DNA of 64,000 nt from JADCRZ01 sp037718865 (GCA_037718865.1 JBBJMP010000002.1:372001-436000), one strand, 5' to 3'; positions 51,242 to 61,077 are shown, counted from the stretch's first letter. Numbers and translations are program-made. Notes: generated by a model from the letters alone, not told the origin.

Positions 51242-52936
51242 ATGAAAAAGATATTAGTCTTTACAGTAACAGGTCTAACGCTTTTCCTGGGTTCGTGTAA
51301 AAAAGATTGGCTTACCCTTAAGCCAAAAGGGCAGGCAAATTTTGAAACCCTGCTGAACAAAGATGGGGTAAATTTATTGCTGATAGGAGCCTATGCCAAC
51401 GTGGACGGAGCAAATAATAAAAGTGCCCAGCCGCAGGGATGGCCGTCAGGCGTATCCAATTGGGTATGGGGAAGTGTTGCAGGCGGTGACGCTTACAAGG
51501 GGTCCAATTCCGGTGACCAGGCACTGATCAACGACATAGCCGGCTTTTATTTAACGGCAGACAATACCTACGTGAATAGTCACTGGATGTTTGAATACGA
51601 TGGTGTGCTTCGTTGCAATGACGTGCTTAAGGCATCAAAACTGGCAACCGGCATGACTGATACCGAGAAGGTGCAAGCCGAGGCCCAGGCAAAGTTCCTC
51701 CGCGCGCATTTCTATGTTGAGCTAACCAATGTACACGGCAAGGTGCCTTATATTGATGAGAATACCGAAAACCCTACGGTAGTTCCCAATGACCACCTCG
51801 TATGGCCGGAGATAGAGGCGGACCTTAAATATGCCATGGACAACCTTCCCCACCGGTGGACCGACAAAGGGCGGGCAAACAAATGGGCTGCCAAAACCTA
51901 CCTGGCCCGTGTTTACCTGGCTCAGCAGAAATATGCGTTGGCCATGCCTTTGCTGCAGGACGTCTATTCAAACGGAGGATTCACCCTGGTTCCTGACTTT
52001 ATTCAGAATTTTCTTATTGCGACCGTGAACAATGCCGAATCCATATTCGAAGTGCAGTATGCCGTTAATGACGGGTTTGGCGCGGACAACGCCAACATTG
52101 CCGATGCACTAAACTCGCCGACCTTTAAATCATCCAGCAACTTCCATCAGCCCTCACACGCGCTGGTAAGCGCGTTCCGCGTAGATGCCAACGGCCTTCC
52201 CCTGGAACCGGATGCCAGGGATTACAGCTCCGATGATATTCTTCCCATCGACCCCACAGGGCTAACGGTCCCTTATAAGCTCCCCGTGGATCCACGCCTC
52301 GACTGGACAGTAGCCCGTCCCGGTGTGCCGGATTTTGATTGGGGTATCCCGACTATTTCGTGGATTCGCGATCCGAATAACGGGGGGCCTTACATGAGCA
52401 AGAAGTCTACCTATTTAAAAGCGGAAAAGAACATTAATTCAAGTACAACCGTTCGGCCTGGCGCTAATGCGAACAATTTCCGCAAATTTAAATTAGGCCA
52501 CGTAATACTCTGGCTCGCAGAATGTGAAACAGAAGTGGGGTCGCTGCATAATGCCACGGTGCTGGTAAACCTGATACGTAACCGCGCCAAAGGCTCCAAT
52601 GTGGTTAAGTTTGATAATGGCCTGCCGGCAGCCAATTATAAGGTTGAACCTTATCCGGCAGACTTCCCCACAAAGGAGGCGGCACGCCTGGCTGTCCGTC
52701 ATGAACAGCGCCTGGAATTCGCCCTGGAAGGCATGCGCTTTTTCGATCTGGTCCGGTGGGGTATCGCAGGACCGGTACTTAATCAATACCTTAGCGTAGA
52801 CGGTAAAATCCTGCCTTCACTGCTGAACAAGACTTTCCTGGTGGGCCAGCATGAAGTAAGACCCATCCCACAGGCACAAATCGATTTGTCAAAAAAAGAT
52901 GGGAAATCCGTTCTTGTTCAGAATCCGGGTTACTAA
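51242..52936 (+). CDS. SusD/RagB-family substrate-binding lipoprotein
   Basis: 564 residues. Lipoprotein signal with lipobox FLGSC (Cys about residue 19), so it is anchored to the outer membrane surface. Helical TPR-like SusD core: EKVQAEAQAKFLRAHFYVEL, the KWAAKTYLARVYLAQQKYALAMPLLQDV repeat, and the C-terminal signature EAARLAVRHEQRLEFALEGMRFFDLVRWG, typical of the family. It captures the sugar for SusC. The long loops differ among members; the ligand is unknown. Confidence 0.95.
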   Translation: MKKILVFTVTGLTLFLGSCKKDWLTLKPKGQANFETLLNKDGVNLLLIGAYANVDGANNKSAQPQGWPSGVSNWVWGSVAGGDAYKGSNSGDQALINDIAGFYLTADNTYVNSHWMFEYDGVLRCNDVLKASKLATGMTDTEKVQAEAQAKFLRAHFYVELTNVHGKVPYIDENTENPTVVPNDHLVWPEIEADLKYAMDNLPHRWTDKGRANKWAAKTYLARVYLAQQKYALAMPLLQDVYSNGGFTLVPDFIQNFLIATVNNAESIFEVQYAVNDGFGADNANIADALNSPTFKSSSNFHQPSHALVSAFRVDANGLPLEPDARDYSSDDILPIDPTGLTVPYKLPVDPRLDWTVARPGVPDFDWGIPTISWIRDPNNGGPYMSKKSTYLKAEKNINSSTTVRPGANANNFRKFKLGHVILWLAECETEVGSLHNATVLVNLIRNRAKGSNVVKFDNGLPAANYKVEPYPADFPTKEAARLAVRHEQRLEFALEGMRFFDLVRWGIAGPVLNQYLSVDGKILPSLLNKTFLVGQHEVRPIPQAQIDLSKKDGKSVLVQNPGY

Positions 52937-53038
52937 GTATTTTTTACAAAGCATAGGATTATTTATAGGGGCACTTTATCTGATAGCGAAGGGTCTAACA
53001 AAATGTCGCAAACACAACCAAGACGTATTCATAATACA

Positions 53039-55333
53039 ATGATTAGAATAAAAATAACGAGAAGGCACCTGCTTCTATTTTCCTCCATTGTTTTCTTTTG
53101 TGCAACATCCTGTACAAATTTTAATAAGTCATACCAGGATTGGCGGGCTTATGGCGGTAATAGCCAAAATATAAAGTATTCTGCCCTTTCTGAGGTCAAT
53201 ACAGGTAATGTCAGCAAGCTCCAGATAGCCTGGACTTATTCGTCCGGCCAGGCATCAGCAACGAATACAACAGACATGAAAACCAATCCTGTTATTGTAG
53301 ACGGAGTACTTTATGGACTTAACCCGCAACTTAAACTGATCGCATTGGATGCCGCCACCGGAAAAGAAAAATGGGTATATGATCCGGTCACAGTACCGGA
53401 AAAGGGAAAAAATATCGGCCGCGGCCCTTTTGTTTCTTCCACCAAGATTTCAAGGGGATTGGCCTTTTATAAAGGTTCGGAGAAGGACCAACGCATCCTG
53501 TATACTCCTGGAGGAGGTCATGCTTTATATTGCATCGATGCACTAACGGGAAAGATCATCCCATCGTTTGGGGATAAGGGGATAGTTGATCTTCACGATG
53601 GATTGGAGATAGAAAATCCGTATGATTTACATATATCAAACACCAGTCCCGGGGTTATTTATAAAGACCTGATCATTATGGGCTCCCGTTTATCCGAAGC
53701 AGCACAGTCCGCACCGGGACATATCAGGGCTTATGATGTACATACCGGAAAACAGGTCTGGATCTTTCATACCATCCCCCATCCCGGAGAACCGGGATAT
53801 GAAACATGGGAAAACCCCAAGGCCTATACATACGTGGGCGGAGCCAATGTTTGGGGAGGATTTAGCCTGGATAACGAAAGAGGAATTGTATTTGCAGGCA
53901 CCGGCTCGGCAACGCCCGATTTTTATGGTGGCCAACGGAAGGGTGATAATCTCTATGCTAATTCAGTATTGGCCCTGGATGCCAGAACCGGCAAGTTGAT
54001 CTGGCATTATCAAACAATTCATCATGATCTGTGGGACTGGGATATTCCCACCCATCCTATACTGGCTCAAATAAAAAAAGACGGTAAAAAAATAGATGTG
54101 GCTGTTCAGATCACCAAACATGGCTTCATTTTTATGTTTGATCGCGTAACGGGCAAACCCATTCATCCCGTAGAAGAAGTGCCGGTACCTAAATCAGCAC
54201 TTCATGGAGAAAAGACTGCGGCCACTCAACCCGTTCCTACTTTCTTCAAACCTTTCGTACGGCAGGTCATTACGGAGGCTGATCTTTTTAAAGATGGTTT
54301 GCCGGATTCCTCTTACCAGGATATCTTAAAAAAATTCAGGTCATACAAAACGGGTAACATGTGGAACCCACCCTCTGTTCAGGGAACGTTGCAAAACCCG
54401 GGTTGGAACGGCGGCGCAGAATGGGGCGGGCCTTCTTATGACCCTACTACCGGGATCATGTATGTAAATGCAAACGAATCACCGTGGGTGGTCCGCATGA
54501 CAGATGTCAATCAGCCGGATAAAACGGATAATGCTAACACAATGACGAATTTTCAGGCCGGGAAAGTGTTGTACGAATCACAATGCAGTGGCTGTCATGG
54601 TTTGGACCGGAAAGGTGGAGAAAGCAATCCGGCACTGGCAAATAATCCATCCCTGGTAGGGATCGATAAAAGGAGCAATATGAGCCAGGGAATTAAGTTT
54701 GATGAGTCATCCTTCAAGAGTTTGATTACAACCGGAAGGAACAACATGCCTCCGTTCGGTCACTTAACCGAAGAACAAAAAACGGCGCTGGCTTCATACG
54801 TCCTCAACCTGGAATCCAGCCAGAAAGAAAGATTTAGCCGGGCCAATGATGATGTAGCGCTGCCCGAGCATTTTAAAAGTCCTTACCGGCAGAGCGGAGG
54901 TAAGTTCCTGACCAAAGAGGGATACCCCGGCGTAAAGCCTCCCTGGGGACACCTCTCCGCCATCAATTTGAATACAGGTGAAGTGGTATGGAAGGTAACT
55001 ATTGGTGACTACCCCGAACTCAAAGCGAAAGGGATACATGCAGGAAGCGAAAACTTCGGTTCATCAGTAGTGACAGCTGGAGGATTGGTGTTTATTGCCG
55101 CTACAAGAGACGAAAAGATAAGGGCCTTTAATAAAAGCAGCGGGGAATTGTTATGGGAAGCAGATTTGCCGGCGGCGGGCATTGCCACTCCTTCCGTTTA
55201 CCAGGTAAAAGGTAAGCAATATGTTGTGATCGCCTGTGGGGGCGGTGGTAAGCAAAGGACCAGGTCAGGTGACAAATACGTGGCCTTTACACTTCCGGAC
55301 GAAAAGCAAAACTTTGCCCGTTCGGAAAAATAA
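53039..55333 (+). CDS. PQQ-dependent dehydrogenase with inserted cytochrome c domain, lipoprotein
   Basis: 764 residues from ATG at 53039; the ATG 12 codons earlier is possible. A lipobox-like FFCATSC gives a membrane lipoprotein. The quinoprotein beta-propeller begins WRAYGGNSQNIKYSALSEVN, has repeated blades (LIALDAATGKEKWVYDP, LALDARTGKLIWHYQTIHHDLWDWDIPTHP) and closes after IRAFNKSSGELLWEADLP. Between blades sits a class I cytochrome c domain: heme motif CSGCH (Cys516, Cys519, His520) and axial Met about 570 (NNMPPFGHL). This layout is known in quinoprotein glucose and related dehydrogenases. It would oxidise a sugar alcohol group and pass electrons to the respiratory chain. PQQ synthesis genes are absent here. 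Confidence 0.88.
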   Translation: MIRIKITRRHLLLFSSIVFFCATSCTNFNKSYQDWRAYGGNSQNIKYSALSEVNTGNVSKLQIAWTYSSGQASATNTTDMKTNPVIVDGVLYGLNPQLKLIALDAATGKEKWVYDPVTVPEKGKNIGRGPFVSSTKISRGLAFYKGSEKDQRILYTPGGGHALYCIDALTGKIIPSFGDKGIVDLHDGLEIENPYDLHISNTSPGVIYKDLIIMGSRLSEAAQSAPGHIRAYDVHTGKQVWIFHTIPHPGEPGYETWENPKAYTYVGGANVWGGFSLDNERGIVFAGTGSATPDFYGGQRKGDNLYANSVLALDARTGKLIWHYQTIHHDLWDWDIPTHPILAQIKKDGKKIDVAVQITKHGFIFMFDRVTGKPIHPVEEVPVPKSALHGEKTAATQPVPTFFKPFVRQVITEADLFKDGLPDSSYQDILKKFRSYKTGNMWNPPSVQGTLQNPGWNGGAEWGGPSYDPTTGIMYVNANESPWVVRMTDVNQPDKTDNANTMTNFQAGKVLYESQCSGCHGLDRKGGESNPALANNPSLVGIDKRSNMSQGIKFDESSFKSLITTGRNNMPPFGHLTEEQKTALASYVLNLESSQKERFSRANDDVALPEHFKSPYRQSGGKFLTKEGYPGVKPPWGHLSAINLNTGEVVWKVTIGDYPELKAKGIHAGSENFGSSVVTAGGLVFIAATRDEKIRAFNKSSGELLWEADLPAAGIATPSVYQVKGKQYVVIACGGGGKQRTRSGDKYVAFTLPDEKQNFARSEK

Positions 55334-55432
55334 GGTACGCTTCAGGGGTGAAATCACCAATCGTGGCCAAGGTGCCCTTACAAAGCCAGATAATCTCTAA
55401 ATCTGAGGCAATTTCCTGGTAAAACTAAGTGT

Positions 55433-56818
55433 ATGAAAAAGCGGGGATTCAAGAGAATGTTTCTGGCCACAGTACTCACTTTGCTCCTTTTAAATGGTAT
55501 AGCTCAAAAAGCACAAAGCGGCTGGCAGACTCTTTTTAACGGTAAAGACCTCACCGGGTGGAAAGAACTAAATGGTAAACATAAGTGGGAAGTAAAAGAT
55601 GGAATGATCATTGGAACCGATGTGCATGATCAGCCCAATGGATTTCTTTGCACGGATGGAGATTATGGTGATTTTATCCTCGAGCTTGAAGTATCAATAG
55701 ACACTTTAATGAATAATTCAGGTGTTCAGTTTCGTACCCGCAGCACGGCTGATTACCTGAATGGGCGTGTGCATGGTTATCAGATGGAGATAGATCCCAA
55801 ACCCCAAAGATGGAGCGGCAGTATATACGATGAAGGTGGCCGCAGGGGATGGTTGTATACGACAGAACTGAATGTGCCCGGCAAAAGAGCCTATAAAAAT
55901 AACCAGTGGAACAAATACCGGATCGAGTGTTTTGGAACGACTATGCGGACCTGGGTAAACGGTATTCCGATCGCACATCTTGTAGACGCGGCATCCACAA
56001 AAGGATTTATCGGGTTGCAGCTTCATGCCAATAATCCGACGGATCCGCCCGGCGGCAACCAGGTTCGCTTTCGAAATATCCGAATAAAGACTCGTAATAT
56101 TAGTTCTTCGCCTCCTGATGACATATTTGTGGTGAACACCATTCCCAACGATCTGTCATTGCAGGAAAAAAAGACCGGCTATTCGTTATTATGGAATGGT
56201 AAGGACTCCCGGGGTTGGAGGGATGCTTACAAGCCAGGGTTCCCCACCACGGCATGGGAAATGAAAGACAGCGCATTAAGCGTGGTAGAATCTGAGCATG
56301 GAAATGCCGCGGGCAGGCATATCATGACTGAAAAACAATTTGGTGCCTTTGTGTTGAAATTCGATTTCAAAGTTGCAAATGGCGCAAATGGCGGGGTAAA
56401 ATATTTCGTGGGTGACCTTATCGAAAATGATGGCTTATCTGTGGGAAGCGCTGTTGCCGCGCTGGAATACCAGATAGTCGATGACTCGATGCCCGGCGTT
56501 ACAGGCAACCGCACCCTGGGTTCGCTCGCAGATCTGCTAGTCTCACAAAAAACACGCGCTTCGGCGAAAAGAACAGGTGAATGGAACCAGGGCATGATAA
56601 AAGTGCTTCCGGATAACCAGGTGGAATATTGGTTAAACGGATATAAGATCCTTGAATACAAACGCGGATCGGCCGAATATTTTGAACTGGTGGCAAAGAG
56701 TAAGTACAAAGACCTGCCAGGCTTTGGTATGGCGCCAAAAGGTCATATATTGCTGGAAGGCCGCGGAGGCAGGGTATCTTACCGAAGCATAAAAATTAAA
56801 GAATTGGATAAAATCTAA
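55433..56818 (+). CDS. Two-domain DUF1080 (3-keto-disaccharide hydrolase-type) protein
   Basis: 461 residues with a signal peptide (FLATVLTLLLLNGIAQ). Two copies of the DUF1080 jelly-roll: the first from WQTLFNGKDLTGWKELNGKHKWEVKDGMIIG (about 29-215), the second from SLLWNGKDSRGWRDAYKPGFPTTAWEMKDSAL (about 245-458). Family members cleave 3-keto-glycosides, so a dehydrogenase working first is expected; the PQQ enzyme upstream is a candidate (inference). The two domains share only limited identity by eye. The next gene starts 2 bases after the stop. Confidence 0.85.
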   Translation: MKKRGFKRMFLATVLTLLLLNGIAQKAQSGWQTLFNGKDLTGWKELNGKHKWEVKDGMIIGTDVHDQPNGFLCTDGDYGDFILELEVSIDTLMNNSGVQFRTRSTADYLNGRVHGYQMEIDPKPQRWSGSIYDEGGRRGWLYTTELNVPGKRAYKNNQWNKYRIECFGTTMRTWVNGIPIAHLVDAASTKGFIGLQLHANNPTDPPGGNQVRFRNIRIKTRNISSSPPDDIFVVNTIPNDLSLQEKKTGYSLLWNGKDSRGWRDAYKPGFPTTAWEMKDSALSVVESEHGNAAGRHIMTEKQFGAFVLKFDFKVANGANGGVKYFVGDLIENDGLSVGSAVAALEYQIVDDSMPGVTGNRTLGSLADLLVSQKTRASAKRTGEWNQGMIKVLPDNQVEYWLNGYKILEYKRGSAEYFELVAKSKYKDLPGFGMAPKGHILLEGRGGRVSYRSIKIKELDKI

Positions 56819-56820
56819 GT

Positions 56821-57738
56821 ATGACCAGATCCGCTTTCTTATTGATAAAGGTTGTTGTGTTCATGTATAGCTGCAGCATGCACTCAACGGGCACCCGCAA
56901 TCCGGGCGGTTTAACCAAAACTTTACAGGTTGTACAAGACAAGACCACGGGAACCATTTCTGTAATGAGTGATGATAAAAAGCCGGTGCTTACACAAATA
57001 GCAAAACCGGACGAGCGGCCTTACCTGCACCCGATCATTGCGCCCGATGGCAAAGGCGTACTTACCGAATTCCGTCCTGGTCATCACCCGCACCAAACGG
57101 GACTGTACTGGGGATTGAAACTGGTGAATGGACGAGATTTTTTCATGAATTATAAAAGTGATTACTATAGGAAGGTTTCTGCCAACATCATTGTTGGAAA
57201 AGGGCAGCGGGTTAAATGGCAGACGGTCTATGATCTGATTGACGAAAAGAGCAGCACAACACTTACCGAAACGGCAAACTGGTCACTGCAAAACCGTGAC
57301 GGCAAATATTTACTGGATCTTGAATGGAGGGGTGAAGCAAAAACCGACATCACTTTTGGCAAGTTCTATGTGGGAGGTCTATTTCTCCGAATGCCGTGGA
57401 ATAAGAGTACAGCCGGTGAAGTGATTAATGCTGTCGGCCAGCGAAATCTCGAGGCTGAGGCGCAACGCGCCATTTGGACCGACGTTGGTGTGGAAGTGGA
57501 AGGCCGGGAAGACTGGGGGCACATGGCCATTTTTGATCACCCGGATAACAAGGCCTTCCCTATATCTTGGAGGGTAGATAGTCAACTGGGGATCGGTCCT
57601 TCACGGCAAATAATGGGTGATTGGAAATTGAATAAAGGTGAGACTGAGATCGTCCGCTACAGGATCGTGGTGTATACTGGTGACCGGAGCAATTTAGAAC
57701 TGACCCGTTTATGGAAGGAATTTGTTTGCGACTACTGA
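56821..57738 (+). CDS. PmoA-like DUF6807 family protein
   Basis: 305 residues. An N-terminal hydrophobic segment ends VFMYSCSMH, possibly a lipobox (Cys18). The DUF6807 pattern follows: PYLHPIIAPDGKGVLTEFRPGHHPHQTGLYWGLKLVNGRDFF, where the HHPHQ cluster is the family hallmark, then EGREDWGHMAIFDHPDN and SRQIMGDWKLNKGE. The family is named PmoA-like by annotation only and is not the methane monooxygenase subunit. It often neighbours DUF1080 and Gfo/Idh/MocA genes, suggesting a glycoside role. It is the last gene of the locus. Confidence 0.85.
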   Translation: MTRSAFLLIKVVVFMYSCSMHSTGTRNPGGLTKTLQVVQDKTTGTISVMSDDKKPVLTQIAKPDERPYLHPIIAPDGKGVLTEFRPGHHPHQTGLYWGLKLVNGRDFFMNYKSDYYRKVSANIIVGKGQRVKWQTVYDLIDEKSSTTLTETANWSLQNRDGKYLLDLEWRGEAKTDITFGKFYVGGLFLRMPWNKSTAGEVINAVGQRNLEAEAQRAIWTDVGVEVEGREDWGHMAIFDHPDNKAFPISWRVDSQLGIGPSRQIMGDWKLNKGETEIVRYRIVVYTGDRSNLELTRLWKEFVCDY

Positions 57739-57783
57739 CTTGCAAACCCTAACCGGGTGGTATTAATGCGCTTCTCACTCTTT

Positions 57784-57986
57784 TGTCATCTCGAATGAGC
57801 CCATCGAGCATTTTTAATTTTAAAGAATGTTGCGGGCGAGATGAGAGATCTCCAAACACTTTTAGGCATTGCATTTAATAAACAGCCTTACAGAATGCCG
57901 ACAGCCTGCTCTGAAGGGATTTCTCCGGTCGTCTCTCAAAATTGCGTTAGGCTGTAGAACCAGCTACGGCGACCTGCGAAATGACA
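57784..57986. repeat. REP/MITE-like intergenic element
   Basis: The gap before the porin gene begins TGTCATCTCG and ends CGAAATGACA, which are near-perfect inverted ends (9 of 10). Inside are GAGATGAGAGATCTCC, AGGGATTTCTCCGGTCGTC and GACCTGCGAAATGACA. This wording matches short dispersed elements between genes in many Bacteroidota. No coding frame. No other copy is seen in the window. Confidence 0.5.
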
Positions 57987-57999
57987 ATAAACGTAGTTG

Positions 58000-60030
58000 C
58001 TAATTCACAAAACTCCAGAATACACCCAACCGGATCTGTAAACCCGGGTAGGGATACAAAGGGGCGGAAAGGTTATTATTTGTAAAGCCGAATCCCTCTC
58101 TACCGCTGGCCGTATTCAGGTTTTCTGCGCGGATATATGCCGTAAAGCTTTTGATCCGGAAATGCAGATAAAGATCCACTTCGGGCATCTTCAGATTTAT
58201 CGTTTGCGCGTTTTGATAATAAAACTGACCGATCAACGGTGAATATCCATCCGCTTTGTAGGGAGTATGGTACTTGATTTCTGTTCCGAACAACAATTGA
58301 AGATTTTTAAATCCCAGGTTTCCTTCATATCCAAGCCGGTGAAAGGTATACATCAATGGTGCATTCACGGGTGCAGCTCCTGCCTTCTGCTGCAGGGTTA
58401 CTTGGGCATGCCACTTCCACCGTTTGCTTAACCTGAAATCCTTCTCTGCACCTACCTGTAATAAATTAAACAATGCCGATGACTGATCAGCACGATAGTG
58501 ATCCTTAAAATAAGTATAATTGGTGATCAGGTAATAGCTGCCTGTTAACCTCAGCTGCCTGTGCGGCTGTTCAATCAAAGCAAAGATCCGGGTTATATTT
58601 TCCTTGTTAAAATCGGGCACTGCACCAATACTAAAACTGCTCGCACTATTGAACACGAACGATGGCGTACGGTTCACGTTTTGAAAGCCAGCCTGCAGAT
58701 AGCCGACGTTTTTGCTTACAAAACGTTTCAGGCTTACGAAACCGGAGTAATCGCCAGCGTTGTAACCGGCTAGGTGTAACTGCCCATTTGCCTCAATGTC
58801 CCATTTTTGATTTCTCGTTTTATTCCGGTATTCACCATGAATAAAGATGTTATACAACTTCCGTTCACCGATGTCAAACCTACCGCGCAGGTTTTGCAGG
58901 GCTCCGCCAACTTTGATAAATTGGGCAGCGTTTTTAGTATCCGGAAACTGGTATACCGATAAGTCGTTAATCAACTCATTCCATTTCTCCTCGATGACTA
59001 TGCTAGCCGGACTTTGCAAAAATCCGTAATAGCGCCTGTAAAACTGAGTATCCGGAATTTGTCCGGAAGCAGGCAGGTCGGAAAAATTATATGTTTGCGA
59101 AGAAGACCGGATAGTATGTTCGAAGCGAAGTTTGGGATAAAATAACTGAACAACCGTAGAATCGGTGACTATAGAGTCTTTTTTACCGATATCGTATTGA
59201 TGACGTAAAAGCAGGGTCAGGTTTTTGTACCTGGTTCCCGTGTTGATCGTACTGCTGAATACGTTCCGTCCATTGCCTATGAAGTTCCCTAATTGTACTG
59301 GTATGAGTGCCCTGTTGCTATAGGTCATCAGATTACCCAGGTAGTCTTCATCATCCCTGATTCCACCGTTTTCGGCCGATTGGATCTTATTATTGACCAA
59401 CACAAAATAGACATGATAACGCCGGTTTTTTGACTGGTAGTTGGTATTCAGGCGGTAACTGTTGTGATTGGTGTTTTGATTTTTGTAAAACCCGGGAGCA
59501 TTAATCAGCCGGTATTGTAAAGCGGCGTTCCAGTCTGGAGTTATATTTTGTGTATGAACAATATGTATAAGCTGCTCTGTTTTACTGCCCAGCAGGTATC
59601 CTATTTCAGAATAGGGACGCGTAGTATTATAGAACCTGGTTTCAGGGATCCTATACTGATAAATGTCATAAGCATGAAAACCCGGATCCCACCCGGTAGC
59701 TGTATTCGGATTAAATAATAGTGATCGTGCAGCATTGCCGGTGTTTCCCAGATAAATATATTGATTAGGTATGGGGTACCGCTGGGTGAAATCAACAAAT
59801 GAAGAGTCAAACCGCTGGTAACGGCTTGAATCCAGGTAACGAAAAGAAATGGTAATTGAATCTTCCAGGCCCGTCCGGTGGGTAAGACTATCCTGCGGAG
59901 AACCACCAGAGCGATTGCCTAAACTGCCTGCTCCTGGCAATCTCCGTAGCGGATTCTGTGAAATGACTTGCAGGGAAAGGCATAGAAACAGAATAATGGG
60001 TAGATATGATATGTTCACTCTTTTTATCAC
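58000..60030 (-). CDS. Putative porin (porin_10 family), outer membrane
   Basis: 676 residues. Signal peptide (ISYLPIILFLCLSLQVISQN). After a proline/glycine-rich stretch comes SITISFRYLDSSRYQRFDSSFVDFTQRYPIPNQYIYLGNTGNAARSLLF, the opening typical of the Bacteroidota putative-porin family (PF14121-like), and then long amphipathic strands with NxNxT turns to GLQIRLGVFWSFVN. The barrel is large, above 30 strands by eye. Substrate unknown. It is single on its strand, downstream of the REP-like element and convergent with the DUF6807 gene. Confidence 0.85.
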   Translation of the reverse strand: MIKRVNISYLPIILFLCLSLQVISQNPLRRLPGAGSLGNRSGGSPQDSLTHRTGLEDSITISFRYLDSSRYQRFDSSFVDFTQRYPIPNQYIYLGNTGNAARSLLFNPNTATGWDPGFHAYDIYQYRIPETRFYNTTRPYSEIGYLLGSKTEQLIHIVHTQNITPDWNAALQYRLINAPGFYKNQNTNHNSYRLNTNYQSKNRRYHVYFVLVNNKIQSAENGGIRDDEDYLGNLMTYSNRALIPVQLGNFIGNGRNVFSSTINTGTRYKNLTLLLRHQYDIGKKDSIVTDSTVVQLFYPKLRFEHTIRSSSQTYNFSDLPASGQIPDTQFYRRYYGFLQSPASIVIEEKWNELINDLSVYQFPDTKNAAQFIKVGGALQNLRGRFDIGERKLYNIFIHGEYRNKTRNQKWDIEANGQLHLAGYNAGDYSGFVSLKRFVSKNVGYLQAGFQNVNRTPSFVFNSASSFSIGAVPDFNKENITRIFALIEQPHRQLRLTGSYYLITNYTYFKDHYRADQSSALFNLLQVGAEKDFRLSKRWKWHAQVTLQQKAGAAPVNAPLMYTFHRLGYEGNLGFKNLQLLFGTEIKYHTPYKADGYSPLIGQFYYQNAQTINLKMPEVDLYLHFRIKSFTAYIRAENLNTASGREGFGFTNNNLSAPLYPYPGLQIRLGVFWSFVN

Positions 60031-60127
60031 AAATCAAAACACGGCAAATTAACGATATAAACAGATGCTCCGGTTACAGGAACGTTAAAACAGTTACTGG
60101 TGACAGGATTTTCCTATACCGTTACCC

Positions 60128-60949
60128 TTACAATCGTGCAATTAATTCTTTAAAAATATGGGTTAACTTAGGTTCGGCCTCTTTTGCAGCTGTAAGTACG
60201 TCTTCGTGAGTAATCGTATTTTCCTCTTCACGGATACCAACGTCTGCAATCACACTCATGGCAAAGACCGGTAAACCTGCGTGCCTGGCAACAATTACTT
60301 CCTGTACGGTGCTCATGCCAACCGCATCCCCTCCCAATAAATGAAGCATCTTGTATTCAGACCTTGTTTCAAATGTTGGTCCTGTTACACCCACATAGAC
60401 ACCGGTTTCTACACGAATGCCAAGGTCATGGGCTATATCCTGCGCTTTTTTTATAAGCTCTTTCGAGTAAGGCTCACTCATATCAGGGAATCTCGGTCCC
60501 AAAGTGGTTTTATTTCTTCCCAGCAAAGGATTTACCGTCAGCAGGCTGATATGGTCCTTTATAATCATTAAGTCACCCACCTTGAATCCTGGATTCAGTC
60601 CTCCTGCGGCATTACTGATGAGCAGGGTTTCTATGCCCAGCATTTTCATCACCCGTATCGGATAAGATACCTCCTGGGCAAGATACCCTTCATAAAAATG
60701 AAAACGGCCCGACATGGCAACTACGGTTTTACCACTTATCGTACCAAAAATAAGTTTCCCATGATGCCCTTCAACGGTAGATACCGGGAAATGAGGAAGA
60801 TCATCATAATTAATTTCTTTTTCCGTAACTATTTCTCCGGCCAGATTAGCCAGGCCGCTGCCTAATACCATACCTACCTGCGGCCTGGCGGCAAAAACGG
60901 ATTGTATATAGGCTGTTGTTTCTTTAAGTTGGTCGAGTAAATCCATCAT
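60128..60949 (-). CDS. punA: Purine nucleoside phosphorylase
   Basis: 273 residues from ATG at 60949 (a second Met follows directly); earlier in-frame starts would run into repeat sequence. PNP family I motifs: VGMVLGSGLANLAGE, HHGKLIFGTISGKTVVAMSGRFHFYEGY, LLISNAAGGLNP, GVYVGVTGPTFETRSEYKML and GGDAVGMSTVQEVIVARHAG. It splits purine nucleosides with phosphate; the base could feed the xanthine dehydrogenase encoded elsewhere in the window. Confidence 0.92.
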   Translation of the reverse strand: MMDLLDQLKETTAYIQSVFAARPQVGMVLGSGLANLAGEIVTEKEINYDDLPHFPVSTVEGHHGKLIFGTISGKTVVAMSGRFHFYEGYLAQEVSYPIRVMKMLGIETLLISNAAGGLNPGFKVGDLMIIKDHISLLTVNPLLGRNKTTLGPRFPDMSEPYSKELIKKAQDIAHDLGIRVETGVYVGVTGPTFETRSEYKMLHLLGGDAVGMSTVQEVIVARHAGLPVFAMSVIADVGIREEENTITHEDVLTAAKEAEPKLTHIFKELIARL

Positions 60950-60997
60950 TGGCGGGGATGTGAAATGTAAGATGTAAGGTGTGAGATCTTTTTTTTG

Positions 60998-61005
60998 CAA
61001 ATATA
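60998..61005 (-). promoter_or_regulatory. Candidate -7 box of punA
   Basis: TATATTTG on the minus strand, about 48 bases before the start. A TTACATCTTACATTT repeat lies between it and the ATG. No -33 element seen. Confidence 0.35.
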
Positions 61006-61051
61006 GGGAATGCGAAGAGCGGCGACGAGTTCCGGGATGCACTTAAAATAT

Positions 61052-61059
61052 TATATTTG
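61052..61059 (+). promoter_or_regulatory. Candidate -7 box of the type IX-sorted protein gene
   Basis: TATATTTG on the plus strand, 18 bases before the ATG at 61078; no convincing -33 element. It is back-to-back with the punA box. Confidence 0.35.
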
Positions 61060-61077
61060 ACATCATTACCTAATTGC

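Noticed and set aside
56821..57738. Methane/ammonia monooxygenase subunit, from the PmoA name
   Set aside because: The protein is a soluble DUF6807 type with HHPHQ, without the membrane segments of PmoA.
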